NCBI GenBank assembly: GCA_008360975.2 | Contig: CM039182.1 | Coordinates: 101,773,443 to 101,837,442 of the forward strand | Reading direction: 5' to 3' | Length of the DNA: 64,000 nucleotides | Source: Lichenostomus cassidix | Lineage: Eukaryota; Chordata; Aves; Passeriformes; Meliphagidae | Shown: positions 40,379 through 53,440 of the stretch, piece after piece | How positions within the stretch are numbered: the first letter of the stretch is position 1 | How the letters are laid out: each line of letters starts with the position of its first letter | Translations under genes and position numbers: made by a program | The notes under the pieces: generated by a model | Told to the model about the DNA's origin: nothing | The model's database searches: none | Seen by the model: only the letters and a program-made list of their open reading frames with translations

Positions 40379-41714
40379 ATGACTTGCTATGGCTTGCACC
40401 TGAATGATGCTCTTGATACTCATTTTGACTCTGCATCATTTCTATGGATGGTTTTAGAAGGCTCTGTTGTGATTTGTGTGGGAGAATTTGAGCCACCAAT
40501 CTTTAGCTACAGAATTGCCAGCTCTGGGTTTGGATAAAAACAGTATACATTCTGCTGCCTGGAGGAATATGTTTTCCTCTCCTGTGTGATACCTGACTTT
40601 GTTTCTGCTGAAATTTATTTACTGTGATTTCTTCAGTAATTGATTTCTATGCCATGGGCTTTTTCTTTTTCTCTTTTTTTTTTCCCCTGTTGTTTTTGTT
40701 GCTGTTTTGATTTGTTGCCCTCCCAGTTCTTCATGCTTACCAAGATGTGAAAGAGCACAACTTTAAAGCAGGGAAAACAGTAGTGGCCACACAAATCCTT
40801 TTGAATCCACCGAGTAGTAGAGTAATACTTGTGATTGGTGGGAAATCTAGACATGTTTTTGATCTCTCAGTAGATATAAACCCTTTACAAGATTTGTATT
40901 GGATTTGCACTTTCATTTCAGGATTCTTAAAGTGAACCTATATTTTTGGTAAATTAAGAAGGAAATTATTTAGGTGTGTGCAGATATTTCCCCCTCATAT
41001 TCTTGTTTGTGCTTTGAAAAATTTATGTTGAGTATTTAGTTCTGATATTAACAAGGAAACAGAGTTGAAATGTGTATGCCTGATGACTGGGTCAGTTTTT
41101 AGTAACTATTTAATTCAGAGAGATGTTATATATTCCATGTAACTTGAACATAACTTTCACTTAAAGCTTAGATAATAATCATGCAGCACACAGGATGGAA
41201 GGGATCTTGTGTTTGTATGTTTTGCATCCATTTGTGACTGTTCCTTGTAGACTATCAGCCCTCAAAATAGAAGAACTGCAAGCAAAGAAGTGGGAAGTTG
41301 GACATGTGCTGCTTCTGCTGTCTGGATTTTTAACCATTCAGTCTTTCCAGTGTGCTTTTATTGCCTTTCAGAACACAAAATATTCTTTAGGTCCTTTGGC
41401 ATAGCTGGAGAAAAAATTAAAATGATGAAAAGATGATACCTACTGCATGGATTAAATCTATGTATCATCTCCTGCTTGAGTATACACCAGAATCACATCC
41501 AGGATGGAAAATGCAAATATACACCAAAGGAGAAAACAGGAAAACATGTGACTTAGGGGTGGAAGATGGAAGCCTGAGTGAATGTCTGACGTACCCTGAA
41601 GCATGGTGTGCCATCAACAGGGCAACTGGGACAGCAGAGCCTGAAGTGAAAGGGGCAGAGGGAACCAAACACTGTTGTCTTCTGTGTAATGTTCCTCAGG
41701 TGGGACCCTGAAGT

Positions 41715-41757
41715 GAATGAATCAGAATTGTTTGGTTGGAAGTGACTTGTAAACAAA
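41715..41757 (-). mobile_element. Possible CR1 3' tip, minus strand
   Basis: GAATGAATCAGAATTG followed by TTTGGTTGGAAGTGACTTGT resembles the antisense CR1 terminus (AGAATCATAGAATGG, then GGTTGGAAGGGACCT). Only about 40 bases are recognisable and there are several mismatches, so chance similarity cannot be excluded. Confidence 0.45.
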
Positions 41758-42059
41758 GGAAAAATGTAAGAAATATCACTGTACTCATACCCAGGTACAC
41801 AGTGGGGGCAGCTAAGGACCTAGGAGTAAACTGTGGAATTAGATGATATGCTAGTACACGTACTAGGATATAGGCTATCCAAATAGACTTTGCTTTGACT
41901 CTACACACAGTTTCCTGCAGTGCACAACAGCCCTGATTCCACGACAGATGGGTAATTCTGGTATCATGAAATCTGCACAAAAACTCTGAAATAAAACCTG
42001 GTATAACAGCTGAAATTGCCACTAAGGATTAAAATTGCAGCCTGGGAAGGATCTCATCA

Positions 42060-42235
42060 TGTAGCAAAGAAGTGCCAATAATTTCTTTCTCTGAAGCCCT
42101 GCTGTGACCTCACCTGCAACAATTGTGTGCAGTTCAAAGCACCCTCAAAACAGAAAGATACTGTCATGAATGTAGAACAGAGCAACAGGAAATGTTATGA
42201 AGATAGACGGATTAAAAGAGATGATGTAGAAAGAA
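42060..42235 (+). mobile_element. Ancient CR1 ORF2-tail remnant, plus strand
   Basis: The segment contains TGACCTCACCTGCAACAATT, GTGTGCAGTTCAAAGCACCC, AAAACAGAAAGATACTGTCA and AACAGAGCAACAGGAAATG. In order, these follow the CR1 ORF2 C-terminal DNA (gagaccacacctggaatact, gtgtgcagttctgggccccc, then the ERVQRRA region) at low identity. The 3' UTR and terminal repeats are not seen downstream. The order of four matching blocks makes chance unlikely, but divergence is high and the boundaries are approximate. Confidence 0.55.
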
Positions 42236-45200
42236 AGAAATTATAAGAGGCTGCCGATGTGAGAATGAGGTTAAAAGAGGGAAAAGATGGATCATCACAA
42301 GGAGCAGCATGTTGCCTTGCTTTTAAATTGGGAGTTTCATGCTGGATTTCAAGACAAAAATCCTTGGCATTATTTCTCAGGGAGCCCTATAGCAGCATTT
42401 CTACTTGGCTCCAGACCATCCTTAAAATTGCACTAATAAATATTGCAGAGATGTTTTGCATTTGCATGATAGTAAGGACCAAAAAATGTTTCCACAAGAG
42501 AAGACATATTGCTCTGGGCCCTTCCCCACCCTAATTTCCATACAGAAAATAAAAAGATAAATACTAACACTACATCCTCTCTGGACATAGTCAAATTATG
42601 CTCTCACAAATACGAGGTCAGCGAAGTCCATGCACACAGCTGAAAGCTGATTTGATCCATAGTGTGATATACAAGTAAAGCAATAGTAGTTGGACGTTTA
42701 TACCCCTTGATAGGGTAATATTTAATACTCATGAGCATTTCTGATCACCTCAGTATAGCGAGGTTATTGTAGAAAAGAAGTGCAGCAGGGGGCAATCAGT
42801 ATTGTATAATTTAGAGACTTCAGCATTTCATTTTTTCCCCGAAACATTTGCAAAAGTAGGGCTGTGTTAAAAGGAAAAAAAAAGAATTGGAGGGGCATTG
42901 AGGTACACAAAGACTGCCACCTGTTTAAATTCCAGTCAGAGATATGATCACAGGTTTGGCATTAATAGAAGGGGAATAATCCTTTAAAACAAAGAATTCA
43001 CTATGATTTTTTAAGTGTGGTTATTTAATGTGGCTACAGTCAGTTTGAATTAGATTACCAATGACTGAAAATGAGATATTAAAAGCTACTTACATCAGGG
43101 TTTTCCAAACAACTTTTTTCCACCCACAGTGCAATAGAATTTTGTTATGGGTTCTATGTGCCTCTTTCAATTCAAATTTAAGGAATTCTGGGGACTACAA
43201 GGGCTGGAATCCAGTTTAAATTGCCGTCCTTTGGAACACACTCTTAATTCTCGGAAAAAAAAATAAATGTTTTTGGTTTTGTTGCAGCTGCCTCCCACTC
43301 TCACCCGCCCCCTTGGGCGCAGAAATCCATAAACACAGTAGGTTTATCACAAGCACATTCTCATGTTCTCTCCCTTTGGCTGAGGACAGAAATAATAGGC
43401 TGAAACAGCATCCTGAAATCTGCAGCCATGCATTGCCTGTCTGCATCTATACTAAATCCTAGAACAGATTTTAAACTACTTGCTAATTACAGGGTAGTTA
43501 TATAGAAAGAGTTTAATTTTTTATTATTTTACAGTCTAAATAGATTTTTAATTTTAAATCATTCTCTTAGTTTTCTTTCAATGGCTACCTTTACCGAGGA
43601 CCACTTTGTTGTCCCTATGGGTTGTTTTCTTTTGTTCTCGGAGATATTCTGATTCTTTTCAAGATGGTATTGATTTCAGTGCAGAGGTTTCAATTCACTT
43701 CCATTGCTTTAAATGCATTTTGTTCTTTAAAAGTTCAGCATCAACAGCTGCTGGTTATTTGCAGGTTGGTGTCTGGAGAGGATGAAAAACTTCTTGCTTC
43801 CCTGTAGACAGACAGCTCACACCACCATTTGTGCCCTTGCAAATTAGATCCTCAAATATCAGACATTTTAGTCTTATTTTGAATATTAAATTCAAATATT
43901 TTCAAACTTTGGTTTACTGTGTCAATAATATGATGTGTGCTACAGTAGCTATCTACTCATGAGTTCTCTGTAAGTACAAAAAACCCAAGTCTTTTGCTTC
44001 ACATGGATCAAAGTGATTTTGTGACTGACACTAACCACACATTATAACAGAACAGGGATAGAAGTAAATGTAACAGAAAGCAGATAAACACGTATAAAAC
44101 TCTACTGTCAGTCATCCAAAGCAAAGTATTCACTTAGAAACTGAAAAGGGATAAAATATTACCATTTAAAGAAAGGAAATAAAGAAAGGAGTGACAGAGA
44201 GAGAAACATAACGATCAATGCTATGTTTCAAATAAAAATGCCTTCTGATGCTGAGGTCACAAGGTTCAGACATGATTCAGAAAATTTGATTGGAAATTGG
44301 ATTATTGGAAGATTCAGCCATTGAGATGACTTTATTTTTGTGTAAGTTGAATATTTAGCTCAACTAAAAAAATAACCCAAAATATCAGATCTATTATTCG
44401 CACTCCAAGCTGAAAATTATGTTAGAGCTATGGCAAACATAACATTTTTTTATCCCAAAATCATCTGTATGTCTATATCTCCAGGGTTTTAAAAATATAA
44501 AAATGAAGTCATGTCAATTTTGTGTGAAACACTATGTCTCAAATGAATTATGTTCCCTGAGAGGAGACACTTTTGAGAAATATGTTTTATGATGACTATA
44601 AGATTATACATATATTTTACATGGTATCCCTATCACTATCCTAGGGCTAATACTACTAAAAAAAAAAGAATGAAATAATGCATAAAATCAGACCTCTTCT
44701 TTTACAAATACATATTCGTAAATTTTTTCCTCACATCTATTCCTCACCTAGATTAAAGAGAAATAACGTTTTTTCTTAAATATGAGGGGTTTGTCAGTAT
44801 CTTGTCTTACAGGTGCTTTGCATGACATTGTATATTTTATATGTTGCATCAATTAGGTAGTTTTCAGAAAAAAAGTGCAGATAAAAAGGACATACACATA
44901 GCTAATTGCTCTTCTGAGGCAAATTAAATACTTGAATATAGAGCTGCATGGGCTGAGACCAGGCAGCTGTCCCTAGTGAGCTCTGTTAAATTTTGGGGGA
45001 TTGCAATGAAAAACAAAAAATGTCAAGGGAAAAAAAAGGATATAAATAAAAAAAGCATCTTCTACCAGAAAAACTTATGAAGCAGTCATTGTTTTCAGTT
45101 ATGCAAATTCCTGTCTAGCAGTTGCTTTAATGCTCTGATTTTTGTGTTAATAAACATGAGCATTTTTTCAGATAAAATAGATTTGCTCATTTGAAGAAGG

Positions 45201-45640
45201 TATTTGGATTAAATAGTTGAAAGCAGGGAAGATACTGGAGGATATTCAATCACCCTTTGATTCATAGATTAGTTATTCTTATTAGTCTGGAAAGGCTTCA
45301 GATTATTCATTCTATTTTGCTGTGCTATATAAAGTCTACATTTGATTGCTAATACTTGATGAGTGTTTTATGTAATTAAAAATCCTGGTTGTTGTACAGA
45401 ACAATGAAATATGCATAATTTCCCTTAGTCTTTTTTTTTCCCCCTAACTCAAAGCTGCTCATACTTTGTAATTTAGGAGAGGTGAAATGATCTATTAATC
45501 CTTCAATGACAAACAACCACTGAACTTCTGGTTTTACGTCACATTCAAACTCATAAGCAACCTTTCATCAGTTTCATCAGATACAACTCTCCTCCTGATA
45601 TAGCTTGATTCAGTGCTGAAGCATGTTGACAGCTTGAATC
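42236..45640. other. Non-coding sequence, no gene seen
   Basis: No supportable gene. Open frames are under 95 codons and lack recognisable motifs. A small CpG-bearing spot lies at about 43300-43320 (CACCCGCCCCCTTGGGCGCA). The remainder is AT-rich unique sequence. Confidence 0.65.
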
Positions 45641-46250
45641 ATCCAGAATCCCTTAATTCCACAATTGGAAAACTGATGGTTTTATGTCTACTTCTTCAAT
45701 AACATACTTAGTCTGGAGAGTGAAGCCCAAGTTTGCGTCTCTCTCAGAAGGGTTCTGGGATCTGTCTCTGCCATCATGACTCTCTATTTGTAGCTTTGTG
45801 GTCACCCACGCTAAATGCATCCTTAGCAGACAGTCAAATCCTGATGGCAAGAGATACCTTGGCATATAAATAAACACGGGGTTTGACAGCAAGTTATTCT
45901 CTCAGCTCCTTGACAGCTCTGAGGTAGAAGACTTGGAAGATTTTCCCTTCCTGCTCTGCCACACAGCAGCATCCCCAGCCTGGGGATATCCAGTGGAAGG
46001 ATAGATGTGAGGGCAGGCTGTGACTGATGTTACAGGAGCGTCCCAATTTACACTCTCTTCCCATTCCGCAAAACCCACCTCATTCAGAAGTCTCCTGAGG
46101 AGAATACTGGATGTGGTGAAAATGATTTCTTTGACCCCAATCCCTGCACAGCCTCCTAGCAACCATCTTTTGTCAGGACTCTGGATTGAAGTTTTTCTTT
46201 TCGATATGGCAATCTTCATACAGGGTCCATGCATGAGGCACTGTTGGTAG
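45641..46250 (-). other. GC-richer block with two consecutive minus-strand open frames, identity unknown
   Basis: Two open frames follow each other on the minus strand: 110 codons from 46234 to 45902, then 79 codons from 45892 to 45653. A plus-strand frame of 76 codons overlaps the first. The block is GC-richer than its flanks, with several CpGs (GGAGCGTCCC, CATTCCGC, TTTGCGTCT). The longer peptide begins with ATG and has no domain, signal or repeat that I recognise. Options are an exon or processed copy of an unrecognised gene, an old transposon fragment, or chance. Codon-level evidence for selection cannot be judged from one genome. Confidence 0.25.
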
Positions 46251-49200
46251 TCATCTTCAGTTGAAAATATTCAATACAAGCAAGAGCATTTTCGATTTGT
46301 AATAAAGACCCTGAAACATGCAATTGCTACTCTGGGAAACAAAACTGCTAGTTCATGAGTATGGTCAATAATCACAATATTGATGGAAACCAATACTGAA
46401 AATCAAAATATATTAGAGACAAGAAGTGGACAGAATAAAAAATTAATTTTATGTGTCCAGTATCAAATGTCCAGCAGTGACCTGAGAATAAATGTGAATG
46501 CTTCAAGCTCCATATTCCAAATGTTTTCTAACAGCACTGGTGAATGTCAACTTGACAGTACCTTGGGCTCATTTTCACAGTGTGAAAATCAAAATGTGTG
46601 TGACATGGTGTGAAAGCACGGCATTAAAGCACGGGAGATTGACTAAGGATTAAGCACTTGATGTGTGATGCTGGAGAGCTAACTAGAGCAGCAAAAGCAA
46701 AACAGAATGCAGTTTTCACTAGATATTCACTAGAATCAATATTGCTTTTTGAGAAGGGTCCCATAGACCTTTTAATGAGGCCCTTTTGCTCCTCAAGACA
46801 ATTCCACAGGTCATGGTAGTGAAAAACATGTGAGCTAATGAGTGTTAGCAACACACAGGACTAGGACCTGGGAATGAACTGCAGAACTAATGGCAGCTTG
46901 GCTTTGTAGCATCCAGACAAAAACTACGTCTAGTCAAGAGTCAGCTTAGGACTTCTCATCAGTGTGGAGTAAACTCTGTTCTAGATTGTGGAGAGAAGTA
47001 AGCACTTTGGAAGTGATTAAATTTATTCCATAAATGAGGGAGACAGACCTGCCTGTTGAAAGGAAGGACTGCATTGGCTGGACCCAGCAATGCCAGCTTG
47101 TCATTCATGGGAGAAGCTGCAGGCTGGGCAGGCTGGAATGCTGCATTGCTTTTGATTAACTGTATTTTTCAACTAACTAAAAAAAATAAGTGTTTTCAGG
47201 AGGTAGAATGTGTGACTTCTTTAACTGGCATAAAGCTGCCTCTCATTGCATAGCAATTGTTGAGAAAGAAACAAAGAAACCAATAAACAAAGTCAAAAAG
47301 TATAATCTTTTTCATTTAGAAAAGCATCACAGTTGCAGACACATACAGAATGCAATAACATATTTTATGTTTGCTACTCACTGTCTCAAAGCAGTTTAAA
47401 CAGCCATAGGAAATGAGAGAATCGGAAAGATTTACAGTATGTGTTGATATTCTTGCTGCAGGCAAAGAGACGTAGCAAATTGGCTTTAGACAGTTCTGAA
47501 GGGAATCCTTTTGTAGAAGTCTAGGCACACCATATTTTATTTTGTTCCACAGTGCTGTGCATACAGCATGCAAAAGAAAAAAAGAGAAGGCAAGATTTTA
47601 AGCATAATTGCATATAATTTTAATTAAAAATGATAAAGATCTTTCCTTTCCATAACTTTATTTTCACAAAGTTTCTTGGTAGAGAAAAGAACTGTTATAT
47701 GAAAGTTACTGAACAGACATACAGTAAATTAGATTATTTCTTCTTTTGGTATGGGTTTACAGACACCAGCTGAGCTTCCCTTTTAAAATCTACACATGGG
47801 AAACTACTATTCCCTTATTGCTGTAATTCTGCACTCCAATGGAGCACTCCATTTCTAATACAGGAATATCAACAGGAAGCCCCAAATCTCTTAACCCAAG
47901 GGAAGATAAAGTAAATGATTGTATTGATCAAATAATAATATGGGAAAAATAGAAAAACCAAACCCATTCCTTATGCATAAATGTTTCACAAATGCTAGTA
48001 TAAATATTCCTTTTATAATTTTACAGGGTCAAGCATACCTGAAACTTTTTCAAGGGTTTAACATTCTTAAATATTTCTGTGGAGCAACTCATCGAAAAAT
48101 TGGAATGGCACATTACAAAAAACACACACAAGTTACAAAAAAGTCTGTGACAAAACAAGTTTTGAATCAGAATTATCCCAAACCCCATATAAATATTACT
48201 TTGTTTCTGAGATCCCTTTTTTCTTCCTTACTCTTTTAAAACTCTTGCAAACCATCAAACAGGAAAGACTGATATGCATGTATTACCTTTAAGTACACAC
48301 ACTTCAAACATCTGTCTTGGCCAAAGAGCCAGGGTTCCTTTGGTCCCCTTGAGGCTCTCATAAGGCATCTGGATAATTCCTTCCTGCAAGCAGAAGGCTG
48401 CATTGGGGCAGAGGTTTGCTCTCAACCTGAATAACATTTCCCTCCAGCTGGATCTGAGTGTCTGCAGAGCCCTTCACAGCCACAGAAGTGAGCTACAGAC
48501 TGTTCACTTTTGCCTGGTCTTTCCTTTACCACAGACTTTCCTTGTTTTTTTAGTGTTTCATAGGATCATCACATTTGTAAGAATTCCCCTTGACTTCCAG
48601 CAAAGCACGTGGATGAGTTTTCCAGCATGACTGCAGGAACAGAAAGGGAGAGGCCCAAGGAATCCTGAAGAATGTCTCCCCTCAAAAATCTCACAAACAC
48701 TTTCATGGTCAGGAGACAGTCATGCATTTATGAATGAGCACATTTTCACCATCTCACAGTGCAAAGTCAGCTACAATTATTGTAATGATCAAGAACTTAT
48801 CACAGCAAAGGACATAAGGGTACCCTGCCCTTCAGCCTTACCATGTTTCTAGGAAAAGTGATCATGAGCAATCTGATGAGAAAGCATCCTGCTTTCTTAA
48901 TCTGTTTTAGAGGACTGAAAGCTACTGCATTTTCTTCCTGTGCTTAGGTAAGCACCTATCCTGCATCTGTGCTTCCTCTCACATCCTCTTCACAATTTAT
49001 TCTTGTTAGCCTACCTCAGATAGCTCTTTGTTGAGCACCACTTTTGCAGCTCAGTGGAGCCATAATCTCCTCTCTCTTTTCTTGTTTTAAATGGGGTAAA
49101 TTCTGAAACATATCCATGCATCACCCTCTCCAGCTTGCTTATTTGGTGTTCTCTCAGAAATACTTCCTGTGGAGATAACAGAGGGGAAATGACAGACTTC

Positions 49201-49623
49201 TTCTAAATTTGACTGTGGTCTGGCTTGCAAAACTTAAAAAGGACCATTTAGAAACAGAATTGTCTGCAAACCCTAGAAAATATTTTTCAAAATCTAAATC
49301 ACTGAAAATGCATTGTCGTTCTAAAATATTGCAGTAATATAACAGACTCAATGGGATAACTAAAGCATGAAAATGAGGAAAGTGAAGCATTGGACTTTCT
49401 CCCATTGCCAGCAACTTCTCTGGGCATTTGAACCATGTGGGTGCCACCTCAGCTAGAGGCTCCTCAAGATGCCTTTGTTTCTAACTCTGCTAATGATGGA
49501 TTTCACAGCTGGACAGTTTCTTAGAGGATTGCTGATATCTCAATTAGCAAATTCTAACTGTGAATAACAACATCTAGCCATGGGATTAAAGCTTCTTAAA
49601 CCAAGTGTTTGTCTTTTCTACAG
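46251..49623. other. Non-coding sequence, no gene seen
   Basis: No supportable gene. Open frames are under 100 codons, on both strands, without motifs. No recognised repeat apart from short A or T runs. Confidence 0.65.
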
Positions 49624-49834
49624 CTTCCTGCATTTTACAGCTTCTAAGCCTCTGGACCATCACTTCATCCTGTGTTGCACGCACACGTCAAAACTTAGTT
49701 TTAGCTGAATCAAAAAAAAAAGAGCTGCGAATAGCGAGAGAGTGTATTAGCATCTCAGCTGGATCGATTTTACAGTTCCTTAAGTGCTGCCACTTCCAAC
49801 AGTGCAGGTTCAGTACAGATGAACCCAATGTGAG
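49624..49834 (+). other. Candidate internal exon (211 bp), host gene unknown
   Basis: The segment is bounded by a good acceptor, a pyrimidine tract GTTTGTCTTTTCTACAG ending at 49623, and a near-consensus donor, GAG followed by GTGAGT with the GT at 49835-49836. One reading frame is open across the whole segment and stops only at TGA inside the intron side of the donor. It is also open in the acceptor region. It gives a basic peptide that includes ESKKKELRIARECISI. The interval contains several CpGs (GCACGCACACGTC, CTGCGAATAGCGAG), unusual here. Its length is 3n+1, so skipping it would shift a reading frame. There is no in-frame ATG, so it could only be an internal coding exon or an exon of a non-coding RNA. 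I do not recognise the peptide. A second acceptor-like TTTTACAG lies just inside, ending near 49638. Confidence 0.3.
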
Positions 49835-52604
49835 GTGAGTGCTAGATCTTTTAATTGGGCAGGGGTGTTCAATCCAGCACTCTCATAATAATGGAAGCTG
49901 TTTGATAAATAGCAATAGGTTTGTCACTTAAGATAAAGCAACACCTTTCAATGCATCTCTTTTTGTTGGATCAGGCCAACATTATATTTTAAATACTACT
50001 CTCCCCCAAAAGATGAGAGGAGGTGAGGTGTTGAAAATGGAATGTGTTTTTACTGACATAGGCAACCATGTAAAGATGTGCTGCAGCTACTCACGTGGCA
50101 GTCATAAGTTGAAAGTATATCCTTTCATCACAGGAGCATCTTCAAGCTCTGCACACAGCTCTTCTTTTGACACTGGGAACTTCTTCATAGAGACACCTGT
50201 TTGTCTTCAATCAGCCTTCAACAGAAGACTGAAAAGTGTTTTACCTTAGAAATACTAAGGTAAAACTAGTGTGCACTATCTCCTCACAAATGGCAAAGTG
50301 GCTGATGAGCTAGTAGTGATTGTCATGAAATATGCATGTGGACAATGAGTACTGAGTGGGAAAGTAAGCTATTAAGGTCCCTATTTCATTTAGGCTATTG
50401 TAAATCCATAATGGTTTCTTCAGAATTATCTGGATTTGTAATACAGGGTAGCAGAATAAAGCATCCTTAATTCCTGTGAATGCAAATGACATCAGAGTGG
50501 AGTCTATTATTTCGGCATTAATATTGACGCATTGGATTTTTCACCCTCATGACTAAGCTTTACTGCTACCTAAATAGAAAAGCTAAAAAGAAATTCCTAA
50601 GTATATTTTCTTACTGTACTAAAATACTTTTTATTTTAGTCTTGACTGTCTGATTTGTCCACTGCATTTTTCAAGACACCACATCTAATCACACTTACAC
50701 TCTCACAGCACGATGAAAGGAAAAAACACTTTAAAAATAAAAGATGTGGTCAGGACAGACTCTGAGGAAATAAATTAAAATTTAAAAAGTATTGAGAAGC
50801 ACAGCAATGCTCAGAACTGCAGGATGATTGTGGAGTAGAAGGTCTTAAAATACTTCTGTCATTGATTTCACAAGTAATTTATGTATGGTGTTGAACCAGA
50901 TGTAGACTAGTATCTTGGATGTGTTGCTCTGTGTCCCCCACTGGGCTCCCTCTGTATCTCTCACTTGCATGAATCGCTGCTGCAAATAGGATCCCCACCA
51001 GATCCCTCAGTCCATCCTGAGAGTTGTGGAACTGATCATAGGAAAATCCTTTCTTTCAATTGGCCTCCTTTATGGATCTGCCCTTTCCTTTCTGGGTCAC
51101 AGGAGCAGAGATCCCAGAGAATCACCAGCATTACTAAGGAGATGGGAAAGTTATAAGGACTCAGATCACCTCACACAGATTCAGCAGCAGCAACATCTAA
51201 GTAATTCACAAGTTTGTATTACCATTTAGTATTCTTTCATCTTGGTGCTAATGTAGTTAACTTTAATTAAAATGCTTTGTTACACTACAATGACAATTAG
51301 CTGTCCTTTTTGAGTTTGGGAAATCAGGAGTCATTTAGTATGCTGTTGAAGATCCCATCAATCTATCTGCAACTCCATACAGCCTGACTTCACTTGTTCT
51401 TTTTTGGAAGAAAATTGTCTTCTACTTCTTTTAATTCAGAACCCAACTGGATAGCATGAAATTATTCAAAGGGGTGAGAAAAAAGTAATTATTGTGTTAA
51501 TTTTTCACTGTCATTTGTTTGTGGTCTAACACAAAATGATACCTGTGCGAAGTTTTCACTATGAGTAAATTATTATCTCCTCAGCCTAGAAGGAACTGGC
51601 TGGTAGGAAGGAAATAACTCACCAGCATTGGCACAGCACTGTCACGTACACCTTTCAGAATGATGCTATTGCCTCCATGAGGCAGTAGTAGTAGTTTTGG
51701 TTCAGATTATGAAATCTTTGTCTGCAAAATAATTTTGTTTTGTTGAAGGTGACATGTTCTTTAGTAGCATACTTCCATTCAATTAATATTTATAATATTT
51801 TGCCAATATTTTTCCTGTATTCAATTTAATTCCACTTGTTCTAACACTGAACTGATTCTTTGCTTTAGTGACACAGTGCACAATGTTTGTTGTATCAGCT
51901 AAATGTTTTGGTTATGTTTGGTAATACCTTAGCAAAATAAGCACTTTCTATTCATTACCTAAAACAGTGACTGAAACATTTTGGTGTTTTCTCCTCTTTG
52001 GTTATATGTGCTGTAATACAGATAAACATATCTGGTGGACTGAAGAGAAGTCAATATTTAATAAATGACTGCCTTATAGGAACTTCATCTAAACTGTGAA
52101 ATTAATAATAAATGTTTTCAAATAGATGCTTTCCACCATAAGGCCTTTTGAATCATTTATAAGTTGGATCCATTCAGTAAGTCTTTTCATATTTAATGCA
52201 TTAAGTTGGAGTATTGATTGCATTCTGAAAAGAACAAAGAATGAGGTTCAAGAGGAGAATCACTGAGGGTTTGGATGAAAGGAAGACCACATATTTAAGG
52301 TCATATACAACTAAATGGAGGTAGACTGTGCATTTAAGTACAACCTCAAATAAAACCCTCTGCATCCCATTCTCAACCAAAGGCTTAAGTTTTGCATTCA
52401 TATCTGAAATATTGGTTCTCTAGCAGTCCCTCATTATGCTGAGCAACCATTTGAAGAAGCTCTTAAATCACTTTGATGGGCTCTTTTCCATAGCACAGAC
52501 AGCAAACAACCAACCCTACTCATCTGCTGCCTGTCTCCTCTCTTCCACCACTTACCACTTGTGTGGAGGTCCATTGAGGAGACTGTTGAATTTTAGAATA
52601 ACAA
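49835..52604. other. Non-coding sequence, no gene seen
   Basis: No supportable gene. Open frames up to 78 codons have no recognisable motif. No interspersed repeat was recognised. Confidence 0.65.
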
Positions 52605-53440
52605 GATCATAGAATGGTATGGGTTGGAAGGGACCTCAAGGATCAGCTTTTTCCCACCCCCTGCCATGGGCAGGGACACCTTTCACCAGACCAAGTTGCT
52701 CAGAGCCCCATCCAACCTGGCCTTGAACACTTCCAGGGATGAGGCATCCACAGCTTCTCTGGGCAACCTCTCCCAGTGACTCACCATCCTCACACTAAAT
52801 AATTCTTTCCTAGTATCTAATCTAAAGCTACTTTCTCTCAGTTTGAATATATTCAAACTTGTCCTGTCACTTCATGCTCTTATAAAAAGTCTCTCTCCAT
52901 TTTTCCTGAAGTCTCCCTTCAGATACTGAAAGGCAGCAAGTAGCTTACTCTTAAGCCTTCCTTTTTCCAGGCTGAACAATACAATTCTCTCAGCCTTTCC
53001 TGGTAGGAGAGATGCTCCATCCCTCTAATTGTCTTGGTGTCTGGACCTGCTCCAACAGGGCTGTGTCCTTCCTGTGCTGAGGCTCCCAGAGCTGGATGCA
53101 GCACTGCAGGTGAGGTCTCATCAGAGCTGAGCAGAGGGGCAGAATCACCTCTCTTGACCTGCTGGGCACAATTCTTTTGATGCAGCCCAAGATAAAATTG
53201 TCTTTCTGGACTGTAAACCAGCTCATGTCCAGCCTCTCATCCACCAGCATCCCCAAGTACTTCTTGCCATGACTGGCCTCTCTCCATCTGTTTGTCCCCT
53301 AGTCTGTGTTGATTCTGGGGTTGCCTGACCCACGTGCAGAATCTTGCACTGGGTCTTATTAAGCTTCATGAGATTCCTGTGGGTCCATGTCTTGAGCTTG
53401 TCCAGGCACCTCTGAAGGTTCCCCCCTTACCCCTTCTCAG
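52605..53440 (-). mobile_element. CR1 LINE, longest copy in the window, minus strand
   Basis: About 0.84 kb of CR1 in antisense. It starts at the 3' tip (AGATCATAGAATGG, then GGTTGGAAGGGACCTCAAGG) and runs through CAGGGACACCTTTCACCAGA, CCATCCAACCTGGCCTTGAA and CTTGTCCTGTCACTTCATGC. It then passes into the ORF2 C-terminal coding region. Read on the minus strand, that region gives LCSALMRPHLQCCIQLW and HRKDTALLEQVQ, which match the CR1 tail pattern (SALVRPHLEYCVQFW, then a DIELLERVQ-like helix). Upstream coding sequence continues to about 53440 (GTCTTGAGCTTGTCCAGGCA). Frameshifts and stops break the frame, so it is a dead copy. The 5' edge is approximate. Confidence 0.95.

Larger units (their letters stand above)
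37684..41714. other. Non-coding sequence, no gene seen
   Basis: No supportable gene. Features of note are the imperfect direct repeat at 39196-39266, the T/G-rich simple repeat at 39321-39366 and the perfect 22-bp tandem duplication at 40335-40378. Plus-strand frames of 106 codons (38421-38741) and 107 codons (40012-40335) have no recognisable motifs. Confidence 0.65.

Noticed and set aside
52919..53256. Minus-strand frames that looked like a small protein gene
   Set aside because: They are the decayed ORF2 tail of the CR1 element and not an independent gene.
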